From the NCBI RefSeq assembly GCF_001189535.1, contig NZ_CP012070.1:372001-436000 (forward strand): 64,000 nucleotides of DNA. Direction: 5' to 3'. The stretch is from Arsenicicoccus sp. oral taxon 190 (GTDB lineage Bacteria > Actinomycetota > Actinomycetes > Actinomycetales > Dermatophilaceae). Every line of letters starts with the position of its first letter. Within the stretch, counting starts at the first letter, position 1. Below the pieces are notes generated by a model. It searched no databases, was not told the DNA's origin, and saw only the letters and a list, made by a program, of their open reading frames with translations. Both the position numbers and the translations under genes were made by a program. Of this stretch, positions 56,256 to 63,911 are shown piece by piece.

Positions 56256-57881
56256 TCAGGATCGCGCGGCGACGCCCGCGGCCCAGGTCGCGTACCCGCC
56301 GTCCAGGTTGCGCGCGGCCCGGCCCTCGGCGGCCAGGATCCGGGTCGCCACGTGCCCCCGGACCCCCACCGCGCAGTGGACGACGAGCTCTCCCTCGGGC
56401 ACCTCGGCGAGGCGGTCCCGCAGCTCGTCGACGGGCAGGTTCACCGCCCCCGGTATGGCGCCCGCCGCGTGCTCCCGCGGCGTCCGCACGTCGAGCACGG
56501 TCGCGCCGCGCCGCTGGGCGTCCTCGACCTCGTGCCACTGGAGGGAGTCGTCGAGGCCGGTGGCGAGGTTCTCGGCGACGAAGCCCAGCATGTTGACGGG
56601 GTCCTTCGCGGAGCCGAACTGCGGGGCGTAGGCCAGCTCGAGCTCGGCGAGGTCGCTCGCGGTCAGGCCCCCGCGCATGGCCGTGGCGATGACGTCGATG
56701 CGCTTGTCGGCGCCGTCCCGGCCGACCGCCTGGGCCCCGAGGATCGCGTCGGTGCCGGGGTCGACGAGCAGCTTGAGGGCGAGCCCCTGCGCCCCGGGGT
56801 AGTAGCCGGCGTGCGAGAGCGGGTGGGTGTGGATGACCCGGTGGGGGCGGCCGGCGGCGACGAGACGCTTCTCGTTCCACCCCACGGTCGCCACCTGCAG
56901 ACCGAGCACCCCGACGATGGCGGTCCCGAGGACCGGCCGGTCCCGGACGTCGCGGCCCGCGATCAGGTCGGCGACGCGGCGTCCCTGCAGGTTGGCGGTG
57001 TTGGCGAGCGGCACCAGCATCGCCGAACCGTCGAGGGCGTCCGCCTTCTCCACCGCGTCGCCGACGGCGTAGATCGCGGGGTCGCTGGTGCGGAGATGGT
57101 CGTCGACGACGATCCCGCCGCGCTCACCGATCGCGAGGCCGGCGGCCTCGGCGAGGGCGGTGTCGGGACGGACCCCGATCGCGGCGACCACGAGGTCGGC
57201 GGGGACCCGCTCCCCGGTGGACAGCTCCACGTCCTGCTCACCGATGGCCGTGACCGAGGTCGACAGGCGCAGGTCGACCCCGGCCTCGCGCAGGGCGGCG
57301 TGGACCGGGGCGGCCATCTCCGGGTCGAGGGGTGCCATGACCTGCGGGGTCGCCTCGACCATGGTCACGGCGAGGCCGCGGCGCAGGAGGTTCTCGGCGG
57401 TCTCGACACCGATGAACCCCCCGCCCACCACGACGGCGGTGCGTGCCCCCGCCACGGCGGCCACCATCGCGTCGGTGTCCTCCACGCTGCGCAGCGCGAG
57501 GGCGCGCTCGATGCCCGGGATCGGAGGCCGCACGGGGCGGGCGCCGGGGGCGAGCACGAGGGCGTCATACGGCAGCTCGCTCTCCTCGCCACCCGCGAGG
57601 GAGCGGACCACGACGACCCGCCGGTCGCGGTCGATCCGCACCGCCTCGGTGCGGACCCGCACGTCGAGGTCGAAGCGCGCCCGCAGCGACTCCGGCGTCT
57701 GCAGCAGCAGCGACGAGCGCTGCTCGATGACGCCGCCGACGTGGTAGGGCAGGCCGCAGCTGGCGAAGGACACGTGCCCGCTGCGCTCGACGACGGTGAT
57801 GGTGGCCGACTCGTCCAGGCGGCGCAGCCGGGCGGCGGCGGACATCCCGCCGGCCACGCCTCCGATGATCACGATGTTCAT
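56256..57881 (-). CDS. CoA-disulfide reductase/persulfide reductase with rhodanese domain
   Basis: A 541-residue flavoprotein. The N-terminal Rossmann fold starts VIIGGVAGGMSAAARL; FASCGLPYHVGG contains the single active-site Cys (42) of CoA-disulfide reductases; VVVGGGFIGVETAENL binds NAD(P)H; the dimerisation domain includes LSHAGYYPGA. Residues 440-541 form a rhodanese domain with the nucleophile in VHCAVGVRGH (Cys 503). Such fusions reduce CoA disulfides, polysulfide or CoA persulfide. TATGCT lies 6 nt before ATG on the minus strand, and a CstR-like operator overlaps this promoter. Confidence 0.92.
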   Translation of the reverse strand: MNIVIIGGVAGGMSAAARLRRLDESATITVVERSGHVSFASCGLPYHVGGVIEQRSSLLLQTPESLRARFDLDVRVRTEAVRIDRDRRVVVVRSLAGGEESELPYDALVLAPGARPVRPPIPGIERALALRSVEDTDAMVAAVAGARTAVVVGGGFIGVETAENLLRRGLAVTMVEATPQVMAPLDPEMAAPVHAALREAGVDLRLSTSVTAIGEQDVELSTGERVPADLVVAAIGVRPDTALAEAAGLAIGERGGIVVDDHLRTSDPAIYAVGDAVEKADALDGSAMLVPLANTANLQGRRVADLIAGRDVRDRPVLGTAIVGVLGLQVATVGWNEKRLVAAGRPHRVIHTHPLSHAGYYPGAQGLALKLLVDPGTDAILGAQAVGRDGADKRIDVIATAMRGGLTASDLAELELAYAPQFGSAKDPVNMLGFVAENLATGLDDSLQWHEVEDAQRRGATVLDVRTPREHAAGAIPGAVNLPVDELRDRLAEVPEGELVVHCAVGVRGHVATRILAAEGRAARNLDGGYATWAAGVAARS

Positions 57882-57890
57882 GAGACCAGC

Positions 57891-57906
57891 ATACCCCTGG
57901 GGGTAT
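57891..57906. promoter_or_regulatory. CsoR/CstR-family operator
   Basis: ATACCCCTGGGGGTAT is a perfect 7-bp inverted repeat with spacer TG, matching the G-tract operators of CsoR/CstR repressors. It sits 10 bp upstream of the reductase start and 49 bp upstream of the small Cys-rich gene, overlapping the minus-strand -10 box, so it can govern both directions. Confidence 0.85.
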
Positions 57907-57954
57907 ATGCTCCGTGATGAAGCCCGTCACACCCCACCCCTGAAGGAGACCGAC

Positions 57955-58122
57955 ATGTGTCGCCCCGTCACCTGCAAGACCTGCGGCAAGACCACCTGGG
58001 CCGGCTGCGGCCAGCACGTGGACCAGGTCCAGCGGTCCGTCCCCGCCGGCCAGTGGTGCCCCGGCCACCCGGAGCAGCCGACCAGGCGCGGCGGCTTTCT
58101 CGGCCGCCTGCTGGGTCGGTGA
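57955..58122 (+). CDS. Small Cys-rich protein, 55 aa
   Basis: A 55-residue protein with MCRPVTCKTCGKTTWAGCG and GQWCPGH: one CxxC plus further cysteines, enough for a zinc ribbon or a sulfur carrier. It ends in a basic tail (FLGRLLGR). AAGGAGA lies 6 nt before the ATG. It is the first gene transcribed away from the operator and precedes the repressor by 3 bp, so it is likely part of the same thiol or metal response. Similar small proteins occur in other actinobacteria; function unknown. Confidence 0.82.
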   Translation: MCRPVTCKTCGKTTWAGCGQHVDQVQRSVPAGQWCPGHPEQPTRRGGFLGRLLGR

Positions 58123-58125
58123 CCG

Positions 58126-58389
58126 ATGCAGCTCCCCGCCGACGACCTCGACCCCGTCCTCAAGCGGCTCCGCCGCGCCCAGGGGCAGCTGACCGCCGTC
58201 ATCCGCATGATCGAGGAGGAGCAGGACTGCCGCGACGTCCTCACGCAGCTGTCGGCGTGCAGCAAGGCGCTCGACCGAGCCGGCTTCGCGCTGATCTCGA
58301 CCGGCCTGCAGCAGTGCCTGGTCCAGGACAACCCGGAGCGCGAGGCCGACCTCGCGGCGATGGAGAAGCTCTTCCTGTCCCTGGCCTGA
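58126..58389 (+). CDS. CsoR/RcnR-family repressor, CstR-like
   Basis: An 87-residue all-helical repressor. Cys 35 (EEQDCRDVL) and Cys 64 (LQQCLVQ) have the 29-residue spacing found in the family. The copper-sensing His of CsoR, expected four residues before the second Cys, is Gly 60 here, and Cys 45 is additional. The missing His favours a persulfide sensor (CstR type) over a copper sensor. The adjacent operator and CoA-disulfide reductase-rhodanese gene support this. Metal sensing by another coordination set is the alternative. Confidence 0.85.
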   Translation: MQLPADDLDPVLKRLRRAQGQLTAVIRMIEEEQDCRDVLTQLSACSKALDRAGFALISTGLQQCLVQDNPEREADLAAMEKLFLSLA

Positions 58390-58418
58390 GCGGCCCGCCG
58401 GGCGGGTAGGGAGGAGAC

Positions 58419-59276
58419 ATGTCCCCTCACCTGCCCGAGTCGCTGGTCGCCGGCCTGGACGTATGCCGCGCCACCCCCCTCAGCGGTGGCGACATCGCGC
58501 TCGCCTACCGCCTCGACACCCGCGACGGCACCTACTTCCTCAAGACCAAGGAGCGTCCGACGCCGGACCTCTTCGAGCGGGAGGCCGCCGGGCTGGCGAT
58601 CCTGCGGGAGCACGCGCCTGCCCAGATCGGCGTCCCCGAGGTGGTGCGCTCCGACGCGAGCGGCCTGGTCCTGGAGTGGATCGAGGAGGGGCGGGCGGGG
58701 CGGCATACGGAGGAGGCCCTGGGCCAGGGGCTGGCCGGTCTGCACCGCGCGACCCACCCGACCTTCGGGGCGATCGACGGTGCGCTGGCGGGCTACCTGG
58801 GCTCGGCGCAGGTGGACCTGACGCCGACCGACTCCTGGTGCGACTTCTTCGTGGAGCGGCGGCTGCGGCCCCTGACCGAGCGCGCGGTCCGCGAGGGCCG
58901 GATCGACCCCGTCGCCACGTCCCTGGTCGACCGGCTCGCCGCCCGGGCCGACGAACTGTGCGGACCGCCGGAGCCCCCGGCCCTGATCCACGGCGACCTG
59001 TGGGGCGGCAATCGCCTGGTGGACAAGGCGGGTGGCAGCTGGCTCATCGACCCGGCAGCCTCGTGGGGCCACCGCGAGGTCGACCTGGCGATGATGCAGC
59101 TCTTCGGTGGCTTCGGCGCCGAGGTCTTCCGCGCCTACGACGAGACCTTCCCGCTCGCCGACGGGTGGCGAGACCGCGTGTCGTGGTACCAGCTGCCACC
59201 CCTGCTGGTGCACGCCATCCTCTTCGGCGGCGGCTACGGCGCGAGCGCGCTGCGGGCGATGCGGTCCTACCTCTGA
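58419..59276 (+). CDS. Fructosamine/ketosamine-3-kinase family protein
   Basis: A 285-residue kinase that probably phosphorylates ketosamines on glycated amines so that the adduct falls off. YFLKTKERPTPDLFEREAAGLAILREH carries the ATP Lys and Glu; HGDLWGGN (191-198) is the catalytic loop; WLIDPAASWGHREVDLAMM holds the metal-binding Asp. GAGGAGA precedes ATG 58419. It follows the repressor by 29 bp and may be read through from it. Confidence 0.9.
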   Translation: MSPHLPESLVAGLDVCRATPLSGGDIALAYRLDTRDGTYFLKTKERPTPDLFEREAAGLAILREHAPAQIGVPEVVRSDASGLVLEWIEEGRAGRHTEEALGQGLAGLHRATHPTFGAIDGALAGYLGSAQVDLTPTDSWCDFFVERRLRPLTERAVREGRIDPVATSLVDRLAARADELCGPPEPPALIHGDLWGGNRLVDKAGGSWLIDPAASWGHREVDLAMMQLFGGFGAEVFRAYDETFPLADGWRDRVSWYQLPPLLVHAILFGGGYGASALRAMRSYL

Positions 59277-59306
59277 CCGCACCTGACAGGTGATCCATAG
59301 GTTCGC

Positions 59307-59322
59307 GACAGCGTCACGACAG
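59307..59322 (+). promoter_or_regulatory. 11-bp direct repeat GACAG site 1
   Basis: GACAG at 59307 and at 59318 are spaced by one helical turn (11 bp). The same arrangement precedes the next two genes. CACACT 31 nt past the second copy may be the -10 box. This resembles OmpR-family response-regulator sites; the regulator is not in the window. Confidence 0.5.
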
Positions 59323-59421
59323 GGCGGCGCGGCACACTGACCTTGGCGCCGCACCCACCGGCGCCTGGTGCCGACGCCGACCCCCTTGGCGCCGGCACCC
59401 CCACCGCGACAGGGAGTCAGC

Positions 59422-60123
59422 ATGTCCGACCACAACCGCATGCTCACCGCCGGCGCCGTCGTCGCCGCCGGCCTGATGATCGCGGGCGGAGCCGCAGCTG
59501 CCCAGGCGGCCAACGGCCGCACGCCCGCCGCGACCGGCAACGGGGCGTCCGGCTACGGCGCGGGCTACGGGATGTCGGGCTACGGCATGTCCGGCGACGG
59601 CGACCGGCACGGGTGCGGCGGTGGCCGCCACACCGCGGCGTCCGCCGACGAGACCGCCAAGGTCACCGCCGCCGTCAAGGCCAAGGACTCCGCCGTGACC
59701 GTCGAGCGCGTCCTGAAGGACCAGGACGGGTCCTACGACGTCGTCGGCACCAAGGCCGGCCAGCGCGTCCGGGTGGAGGTCAGCAAGGACCTCGCGACCG
59801 TCGAGGTCCGCAGCGGCGGGCACCGCGGCGAGGGCCGGCACGGCGGCCGCCACACCCCCGCCACGGCCGACGAGACCGCCAAGGTCACCGCCGCCGTCAA
59901 GGCCAAGGACTCCGCCGTGACCGTCGAGCGCGTCCTGAAGGACCCGGACGGGTCCTTCCACGTCGTCGGCACCAAGGCCGGCCAGCGCGTCATGGTCGAG
60001 GTCAGCAAGGACCTCGCGACCGTCGAGGTCCGCACCGGCGGCTGGGGCCGACGCGGCCAGGGCGGGCCGGGCCAGACGCCCTCGAGCACCCCGGGCGCCG
60101 CGCCCGCCGGCTACGCCGTCTGA
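59422..60123 (+). CDS. Secreted protein with two PepSY-like repeats (first paralogue)
   Basis: A 233-residue exported protein. A signal peptide (MLTAGAVVAAGLMIAGGAAAAQA) leads into a Gly/Tyr-rich linker. Two repeats follow (about 70-130 and 148-208), each reading DETAKVTAAVKAKDSAVTVE, a DGS turn, VVGTKAGQRV and EVSKDLATVEV; the DNA of the repeats is nearly identical, indicating recent duplication. The repeats resemble PepSY domains, which often inhibit peptidases. AGGGAG precedes ATG 59422. The tail is Gly/Pro-rich. Confidence 0.8.
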   Translation: MSDHNRMLTAGAVVAAGLMIAGGAAAAQAANGRTPAATGNGASGYGAGYGMSGYGMSGDGDRHGCGGGRHTAASADETAKVTAAVKAKDSAVTVERVLKDQDGSYDVVGTKAGQRVRVEVSKDLATVEVRSGGHRGEGRHGGRHTPATADETAKVTAAVKAKDSAVTVERVLKDPDGSFHVVGTKAGQRVMVEVSKDLATVEVRTGGWGRRGQGGPGQTPSSTPGAAPAGYAV

Positions 60124-60137
60124 TCGCGACCCCGACC

Positions 60138-60215
60138 GAGCCGTATGCCGATCCGGGCCCCCGCCTCCCCGCACGACCAGGGAGGGGCGGGGGCCCGGTC
60201 GCGGCATACGGGCTC
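60138..60215. terminator. Composite hairpin with GTATGCC arms
   Basis: An inner GC-rich stem (60153-60169 with 60180-60198) is flanked by GAGCCGTATGCCG and CGGCATACGGGCTC, which pair around it. It follows the first secreted-protein gene. Confidence 0.65.
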
Positions 60216-60249
60216 GAGAGGCATCCGCGGCATACGGGCTCGAGAGGCA
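60201..60249. repeat. 23-bp direct repeat containing GGCATAC
   Basis: Positions 60201-60223 and 60227-60249 are identical. The first copy overlaps the right arm of the terminator. Confidence 0.85.
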
Positions 60250-60289
60250 CAGGGAGGCGCCGCTGCTCGTAGGTGCGACCCACCGCCCT

Positions 60290-60305
60290 GACAGGGTCCC
60301 GACAG
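60290..60305 (+). promoter_or_regulatory. 11-bp direct repeat GACAG site 2
   Basis: GACAG at 60290 and 60301 are spaced 11 bp, 86 bp before the second secreted-protein gene. Confidence 0.5.
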
Positions 60306-60390
60306 GCCCGACCCGGAGCGTGAGGGGTGGCGGGCAGAGGCCCCGCTGGTGCCCCGGCACCCGACCCACTCGACCCAGCAGGAGTACACG

Positions 60391-61110
60391 ATGCCTACCA
60401 ACCGCACGCTGACCGCTGCCGCCGTGGCGGCGGCTGGCCTCATGATCGCCGGCGGAGCAGCCGCCGCCAGCGCCGCGACGAGCGGAGACACCACGAGCGC
60501 CACGGGCTACGGCTACGGCGCCCCCGCGGCCGGAGGCTACGGCGCCCCCGGAGCCGTCGGGTCCTCCGGCGGCGACGGCCGGCACGCCCCGCACCAGCAC
60601 ACCGCGGCCTCCGCCGCGGAGACCACCAAGGTCAAGGAGGCCGTCACGGCCAAGGACTCCGCGATCACCGTCACCACGGTGCAGAAGGACCCGGACGGGT
60701 CGTTCGACGCGCTCGGGACCAAGGCCGGCCAGCAGGTCCGGGTCGAGGTGTCCGCCGACTACGCGACGGTGACCGTCGACAGCGGCGGCGGGCGCGGCGG
60801 CCGGGGCGACCACGGGGGCTCGCAGGACACCGCCGTGACGGGAGCCGAGGCCACCAAGGTCAAGGACGCCGTGACGGCCAAGGACTCCTCGGTCACCATC
60901 ACCGAGGTCCGCAAGGACCCCGACGGCTCCTACGACGCCCTCGGCACCAAGGCCGGGCAGCAGGTCTTCTTCGACGTCTCGAAGGACCTGAAGACGATCA
61001 CGCAGCGCGACCAGGGCGCCGGCCGCCGCGGCGGCGACCAGGGCCAGCAGGGCCAGCAGCCTGGTCAGCAGGCGCCCAGCGGGGCGGCGACCAGCGGAGC
61101 CGCCTCCTGA
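60391..61110 (+). CDS. Secreted protein with two PepSY-like repeats (second paralogue)
   Basis: A 239-residue paralogue of the preceding protein. The signal peptide is LTAAAVAAAGLMIAGGAAAASAAT. A Gly/Tyr linker precedes two repeats, each with TTKVKEAVTAKDSAITV or TKVKDAVTAKDSSVTI, a DPDGS turn, and ALGTKAGQQV. The tail is Gln/Gly-rich. CAGGAG lies 8 nt before ATG 60391. Divergence between the two repeats here is greater than in the first paralogue, so this duplication may be older or less homogenised. Confidence 0.8.
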   Translation: MPTNRTLTAAAVAAAGLMIAGGAAAASAATSGDTTSATGYGYGAPAAGGYGAPGAVGSSGGDGRHAPHQHTAASAAETTKVKEAVTAKDSAITVTTVQKDPDGSFDALGTKAGQQVRVEVSADYATVTVDSGGGRGGRGDHGGSQDTAVTGAEATKVKDAVTAKDSSVTITEVRKDPDGSYDALGTKAGQQVFFDVSKDLKTITQRDQGAGRRGGDQGQQGQQPGQQAPSGAATSGAAS

Positions 61111-61150
61111 CGCCGACCTCCTGACACTCACCCCTGACACCCTTGCCGGA

Positions 61151-61179
61151 GCCCGGCGGCCCTCCCCCGGCCGCCGGGC
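61151..61179 (+). terminator. Hairpin after second secreted-protein gene
   Basis: GCCCGGCGGCC and GGCCGCCGGGC form an 11-bp perfect stem with loop CTCCCCC, 40 bp past the stop. Confidence 0.65.
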
Positions 61180-61218
61180 CTCGGCGTGCCCGGCCACCTG
61201 TCGTATGCCGCCCGCCCT

Positions 61219-61245
61219 CACAGGCCCTCGACAGCATCGCGACAG
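61219..61245 (+). promoter_or_regulatory. 11-bp direct repeat CACAG/GACAG/GACAG site 3
   Basis: Three units at 61219, 61230 and 61241, each 11 bp apart, lie 34 bp upstream of the membrane-protein ATG. This is the most complete of the three sites. Confidence 0.55.
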
Positions 61246-61278
61246 GGCGTCGGAAGGCGGCCCGCGCACGCTGATGTC

Positions 61279-61680
61279 ATGAGCACCGAGACCATCGCCC
61301 TCCCCCGCCCCGACGTCCGCGTCGTCCTGTCGGCCGCGCTCGGTGCGGTGGCGCTGGGGCTGGCCGCGTGGACGCTGGTGCTGCAGCACTCCCTGCCGGC
61401 CAGCTACACCGTCGACCGGTGGGCTGCGGCCTGGGCCGGGTTCGACGTGCTGCTGGCCGGGCTCTTCGCCGCGACGGCGTGGCTGCTCCACCGCCACGAC
61501 CGGCTGGCGCCCGCGGCCGGGCTCGCCACCGCGGTCGCCCTGGTGCTGGACGCGTGGTTCGACTGCGCGACGGCCGCGGCGTCCGACCTGCCCACGTCGT
61601 TGCTGATGGCCGCCGTCGAGCTGCCGGTCGCCGCGGTCCTCACGGCATGGGCGGTGCGGGCGACCCGCGAGGCGGAGTGA
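61279..61680 (+). CDS. Small four-TM membrane protein
   Basis: A 133-residue membrane protein with four hydrophobic segments (VLSAALGAVALGLAAWTLVLQ; WAAAWAGFDVLLAGLFAATAWLL; LAPAAGLATAVALVLDAWFDCATAA; LPTSLLMAAVELPVAAVLTAWAV). The AWFDCATA segment is distinctive. Not assigned to a family with certainty. Its promoter region shares the GACAG repeats with the two secreted-protein genes, so the three are likely co-regulated. Confidence 0.75.
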   Translation: MSTETIALPRPDVRVVLSAALGAVALGLAAWTLVLQHSLPASYTVDRWAAAWAGFDVLLAGLFAATAWLLHRHDRLAPAAGLATAVALVLDAWFDCATAAASDLPTSLLMAAVELPVAAVLTAWAVRATREAE

Positions 61681-61754
61681 GGACGCGGGCGGCATACGGT
61701 CTGGTGGTCGCAACACCGTCGGCGCGCGCCCGGAATGGGCGCGGCCCTGCCGGG

Positions 61755-61760
61755 TAGGTT
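61755..61760 (+). promoter_or_regulatory. -10 box of leaderless Nudix gene
   Basis: TAGGTT ends 6 nt before GTG 61767; there is no Shine-Dalgarno. Confidence 0.5.
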
Positions 61761-61766
61761 GCGGGG

Positions 61767-62237
61767 GTGAGCGATTGGACCGACCCGACCATCCCGGTGT
61801 CCTGCGGAGCGGTGCTCCTCGACGAGCAGGGCCGGCTGCTGATCCTGCGCCCGACCTACAAGTCCGGGTGGACGATCCCCGGCGGGGTCATGGAGGCCGA
61901 CGGGGAGACGCCGTGGGAGGCCTGCCGTCGAGAAGTCCTGGAGGAGACGGGGATCGAGGTCACCGACGGGCGCCTGGCCGTCGTAGACACCCGCGGCGCC
62001 AAGCGTGACGAGCAGCTGGGGATCCGCTTCCTCTTCCACTGCGGCACCGTGACGCGGCGCCAGGCCGGCAGGATCCGGCTGCAGGAGGAGGAGATCGCCG
62101 AGCACCGGTTCGCCCCGGTGGAGGAGGCGTTGTCGTTGCTGCGCAAGCGGGTTCGCCGGCGCGTGGCGGCCGCGCTGGAGGCGGACGGCGGCTGCGTCTA
62201 TCTCGAGGACGGGCAGCGGCGTGACGAGGTCGGGTGA
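61767..62237 (+). CDS. Nudix hydrolase
   Basis: A 156-residue pyrophosphohydrolase. The Nudix box GGVMEADGETPWEACRREVLEETG (matching GX5EX7REUXEEXG) is intact and preceded by SCGAVLLDEQGRLLIL. It acts on nucleoside diphosphate derivatives; the substrate is not predictable. Its 3' end overlaps the next start by 17 bp. Confidence 0.92.
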   Translation: MSDWTDPTIPVSCGAVLLDEQGRLLILRPTYKSGWTIPGGVMEADGETPWEACRREVLEETGIEVTDGRLAVVDTRGAKRDEQLGIRFLFHCGTVTRRQAGRIRLQEEEIAEHRFAPVEEALSLLRKRVRRRVAAALEADGGCVYLEDGQRRDEVG

Positions 62238-62745
62238 GGACGCGACGCTTCTCGCTCGCTACGACGCCCTGGGCCCCGTGGGCGTCGAGGAGCTGCGGGG
62301 ATGGTGGCGGGGCCGCGAGCTGAGCACCGAACACCCGCTGTCCGGGATCCTGGAGCCCCTGGGGTGGTGGGGCAAGTGGTTCGGGGGGCCTGACGACGCG
62401 CACCCGCTGGTCTTCCGCCGCCGAGACGGCGGGTGCCAGGAGCTCGACCCTGTCCGAATCCCGTTGTCCCTCATGATCCCGTGCGCACCGTTGTTGCGAG
62501 CTCGGGTGGCCGTGGCGGGTTTTCACGCCGTGGCGCCCATGCTGGGGACGACCAGACCGCGAGGCCGTTTGCGGGTCAGCACCTTTCGTGGCGTGAGCAC
62601 CGCGACACTGGTCTACGACCACCAGCCGATCCTCGACGCCTTCCGGAGGGTCGGGCCGGACGTGGTCATGGGGGCGATGGACCTGCGCGGCATGGCGACG
62701 CCCTACCTCTTCGAGCTCACCCGAAACCCTGAAGGCTGCCGCTGA
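62221..62745 (+). CDS. GXWXG/DUF4334 domain protein
   Basis: A 174-residue protein. LRGWWRGRELSTEHPLSGILEPLGWWGKWFGGPDDAHPLVF corresponds to the GXWXG domain, and the C-terminal LRVSTFRGVSTATLVYDHQPILDAFRRVGPDVVMGAMDLRG to DUF4334. The pair is typical of small actinobacterial and plant proteins of unknown function. GTG 62221 overlaps the Nudix gene, so it is translationally coupled. Confidence 0.85.
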   Translation: MTRSGEDATLLARYDALGPVGVEELRGWWRGRELSTEHPLSGILEPLGWWGKWFGGPDDAHPLVFRRRDGGCQELDPVRIPLSLMIPCAPLLRARVAVAGFHAVAPMLGTTRPRGRLRVSTFRGVSTATLVYDHQPILDAFRRVGPDVVMGAMDLRGMATPYLFELTRNPEGCR

Positions 62746-62846
62746 TAACGGCATACTCATAAGCTTTTGCCTAATGATGGGCCGGGCATGCGGCGGAGAG
62801 TGGCACGACGGTGCTGAACCCGCCCCTCCTGGGGCATGGTGAGGGC

Positions 62847-63911
62847 ATGGCTGACGCACGCAACGCCTCCACCGCCGGCGCCTTCGAGCGGGACGAGAGC
62901 TACATCAACGACCGCATCACCTCCGACGCGCCTGCGGGAGACCCCACCGGCGAGCGGGTCGGGGCGATGCGCTGGCCGGTCGAGCCCGGCCGCTACCGGC
63001 TGGTGGCGGCGCGGGCCTGCCCCTGGGCCCACCGCAGCGTCATCGTCCGGCGCCTGCTCGGGCTGGAGGACGTCATCTCCCTCGGCCTGGTGTCGCCCAC
63101 CCACGGGGAGGAGTCGTGGCGCTTCGACCTCGACCCGGACGGACGCGACCCGGTGCTCGGGATCCACCTGCTGCGCGAGGCCTACGACGCGCGAGTCCCG
63201 GACTACCCCAAGGGGATCACGGTGCCGGCCATCGTCGACGTGCCGACCGGGCAGGTCGTCACCAACGACTTCCCGCAGATCACCCTGGACCTGTCGACCG
63301 AGTGGCGCGAGCACCACCGCGACGGTGCCCCCGACCTGTGGCCGGAGGCGCTGCGCGAGGAGATGGAACCGCTGATGCGCCGGATCTACACGGAGGTCAA
63401 CAACGGCGTCTACCGCTGCGGCTTCGCCGCCGACCAGCAGGCGTATGACGACGCCTACGACCGTCTCTGGCACGCCCTCGACTGGCTGGAGGACCACCTG
63501 CGGGAGCGGCGCTACCTCGTCGGCGACCACATCACCGAGGCCGACGTGCGGCTCTACACCACCCTCGTCCGCTTCGACGCCGTCTACCACGGCCACTTCA
63601 AGTGCAACCGGCAGAAGCTGTCGGAGATGCCGGTGCTGGCGGCCTACCTGCGAGACCTGTTCCAGACGCCCGGGTTCGGCGACACCACGGACTTCGTGCA
63701 GATCAAGGAGCACTACTACGTGGTGCACACCGACATCAACCCCACCAAGGTCGTCCCGAAGGGCCCGGACCTGGCCGGCCTCCTCGAGCCCAGCGGCCGC
63801 CAAGGCCTGGGCGGGACCCCCTGGGGGTCAGGCACGGCGCCGGGCCCGGTGCCGGAGGCCGAGCGGGTGCCCGCCGCCAGCACGCCGTTGGGCGAGCGCG
63901 CCTGGGTCTGA
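62847..63911 (+). CDS. Glutathionyl-hydroquinone reductase homologue (Xi-class GST)
   Basis: A 354-residue Xi-class protein. ARACPWAHR (Cys 58) is the active-site motif; VTNDFPQITLDL, LRRIY-like segments and the helical C-terminal domain with FDAVYHGHFKCNRQKL are family features. Actinobacteria generally use mycothiol instead of glutathione, so the true thiol partner may be mycothiol; this is inference. ATG 62847 is taken because it directly precedes the conserved region. The last 50 residues are Pro/Gly-rich. 63912-64000 holds nothing I recognise apart from a repeated CCGTCTTGA. Confidence 0.9.
   Translation: MADARNASTAGAFERDESYINDRITSDAPAGDPTGERVGAMRWPVEPGRYRLVAARACPWAHRSVIVRRLLGLEDVISLGLVSPTHGEESWRFDLDPDGRDPVLGIHLLREAYDARVPDYPKGITVPAIVDVPTGQVVTNDFPQITLDLSTEWREHHRDGAPDLWPEALREEMEPLMRRIYTEVNNGVYRCGFAADQQAYDDAYDRLWHALDWLEDHLRERRYLVGDHITEADVRLYTTLVRFDAVYHGHFKCNRQKLSEMPVLAAYLRDLFQTPGFGDTTDFVQIKEHYYVVHTDINPTKVVPKGPDLAGLLEPSGRQGLGGTPWGSGTAPGPVPEAERVPAASTPLGERAWV

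Noticed and set aside
60138..60390. Possible CRISPR-like or attachment-site repeats
   Set aside because: Only two adjacent 23-bp copies separated by 3 bp, overlapping a terminator; no spacers, cas genes or integrase in the window.
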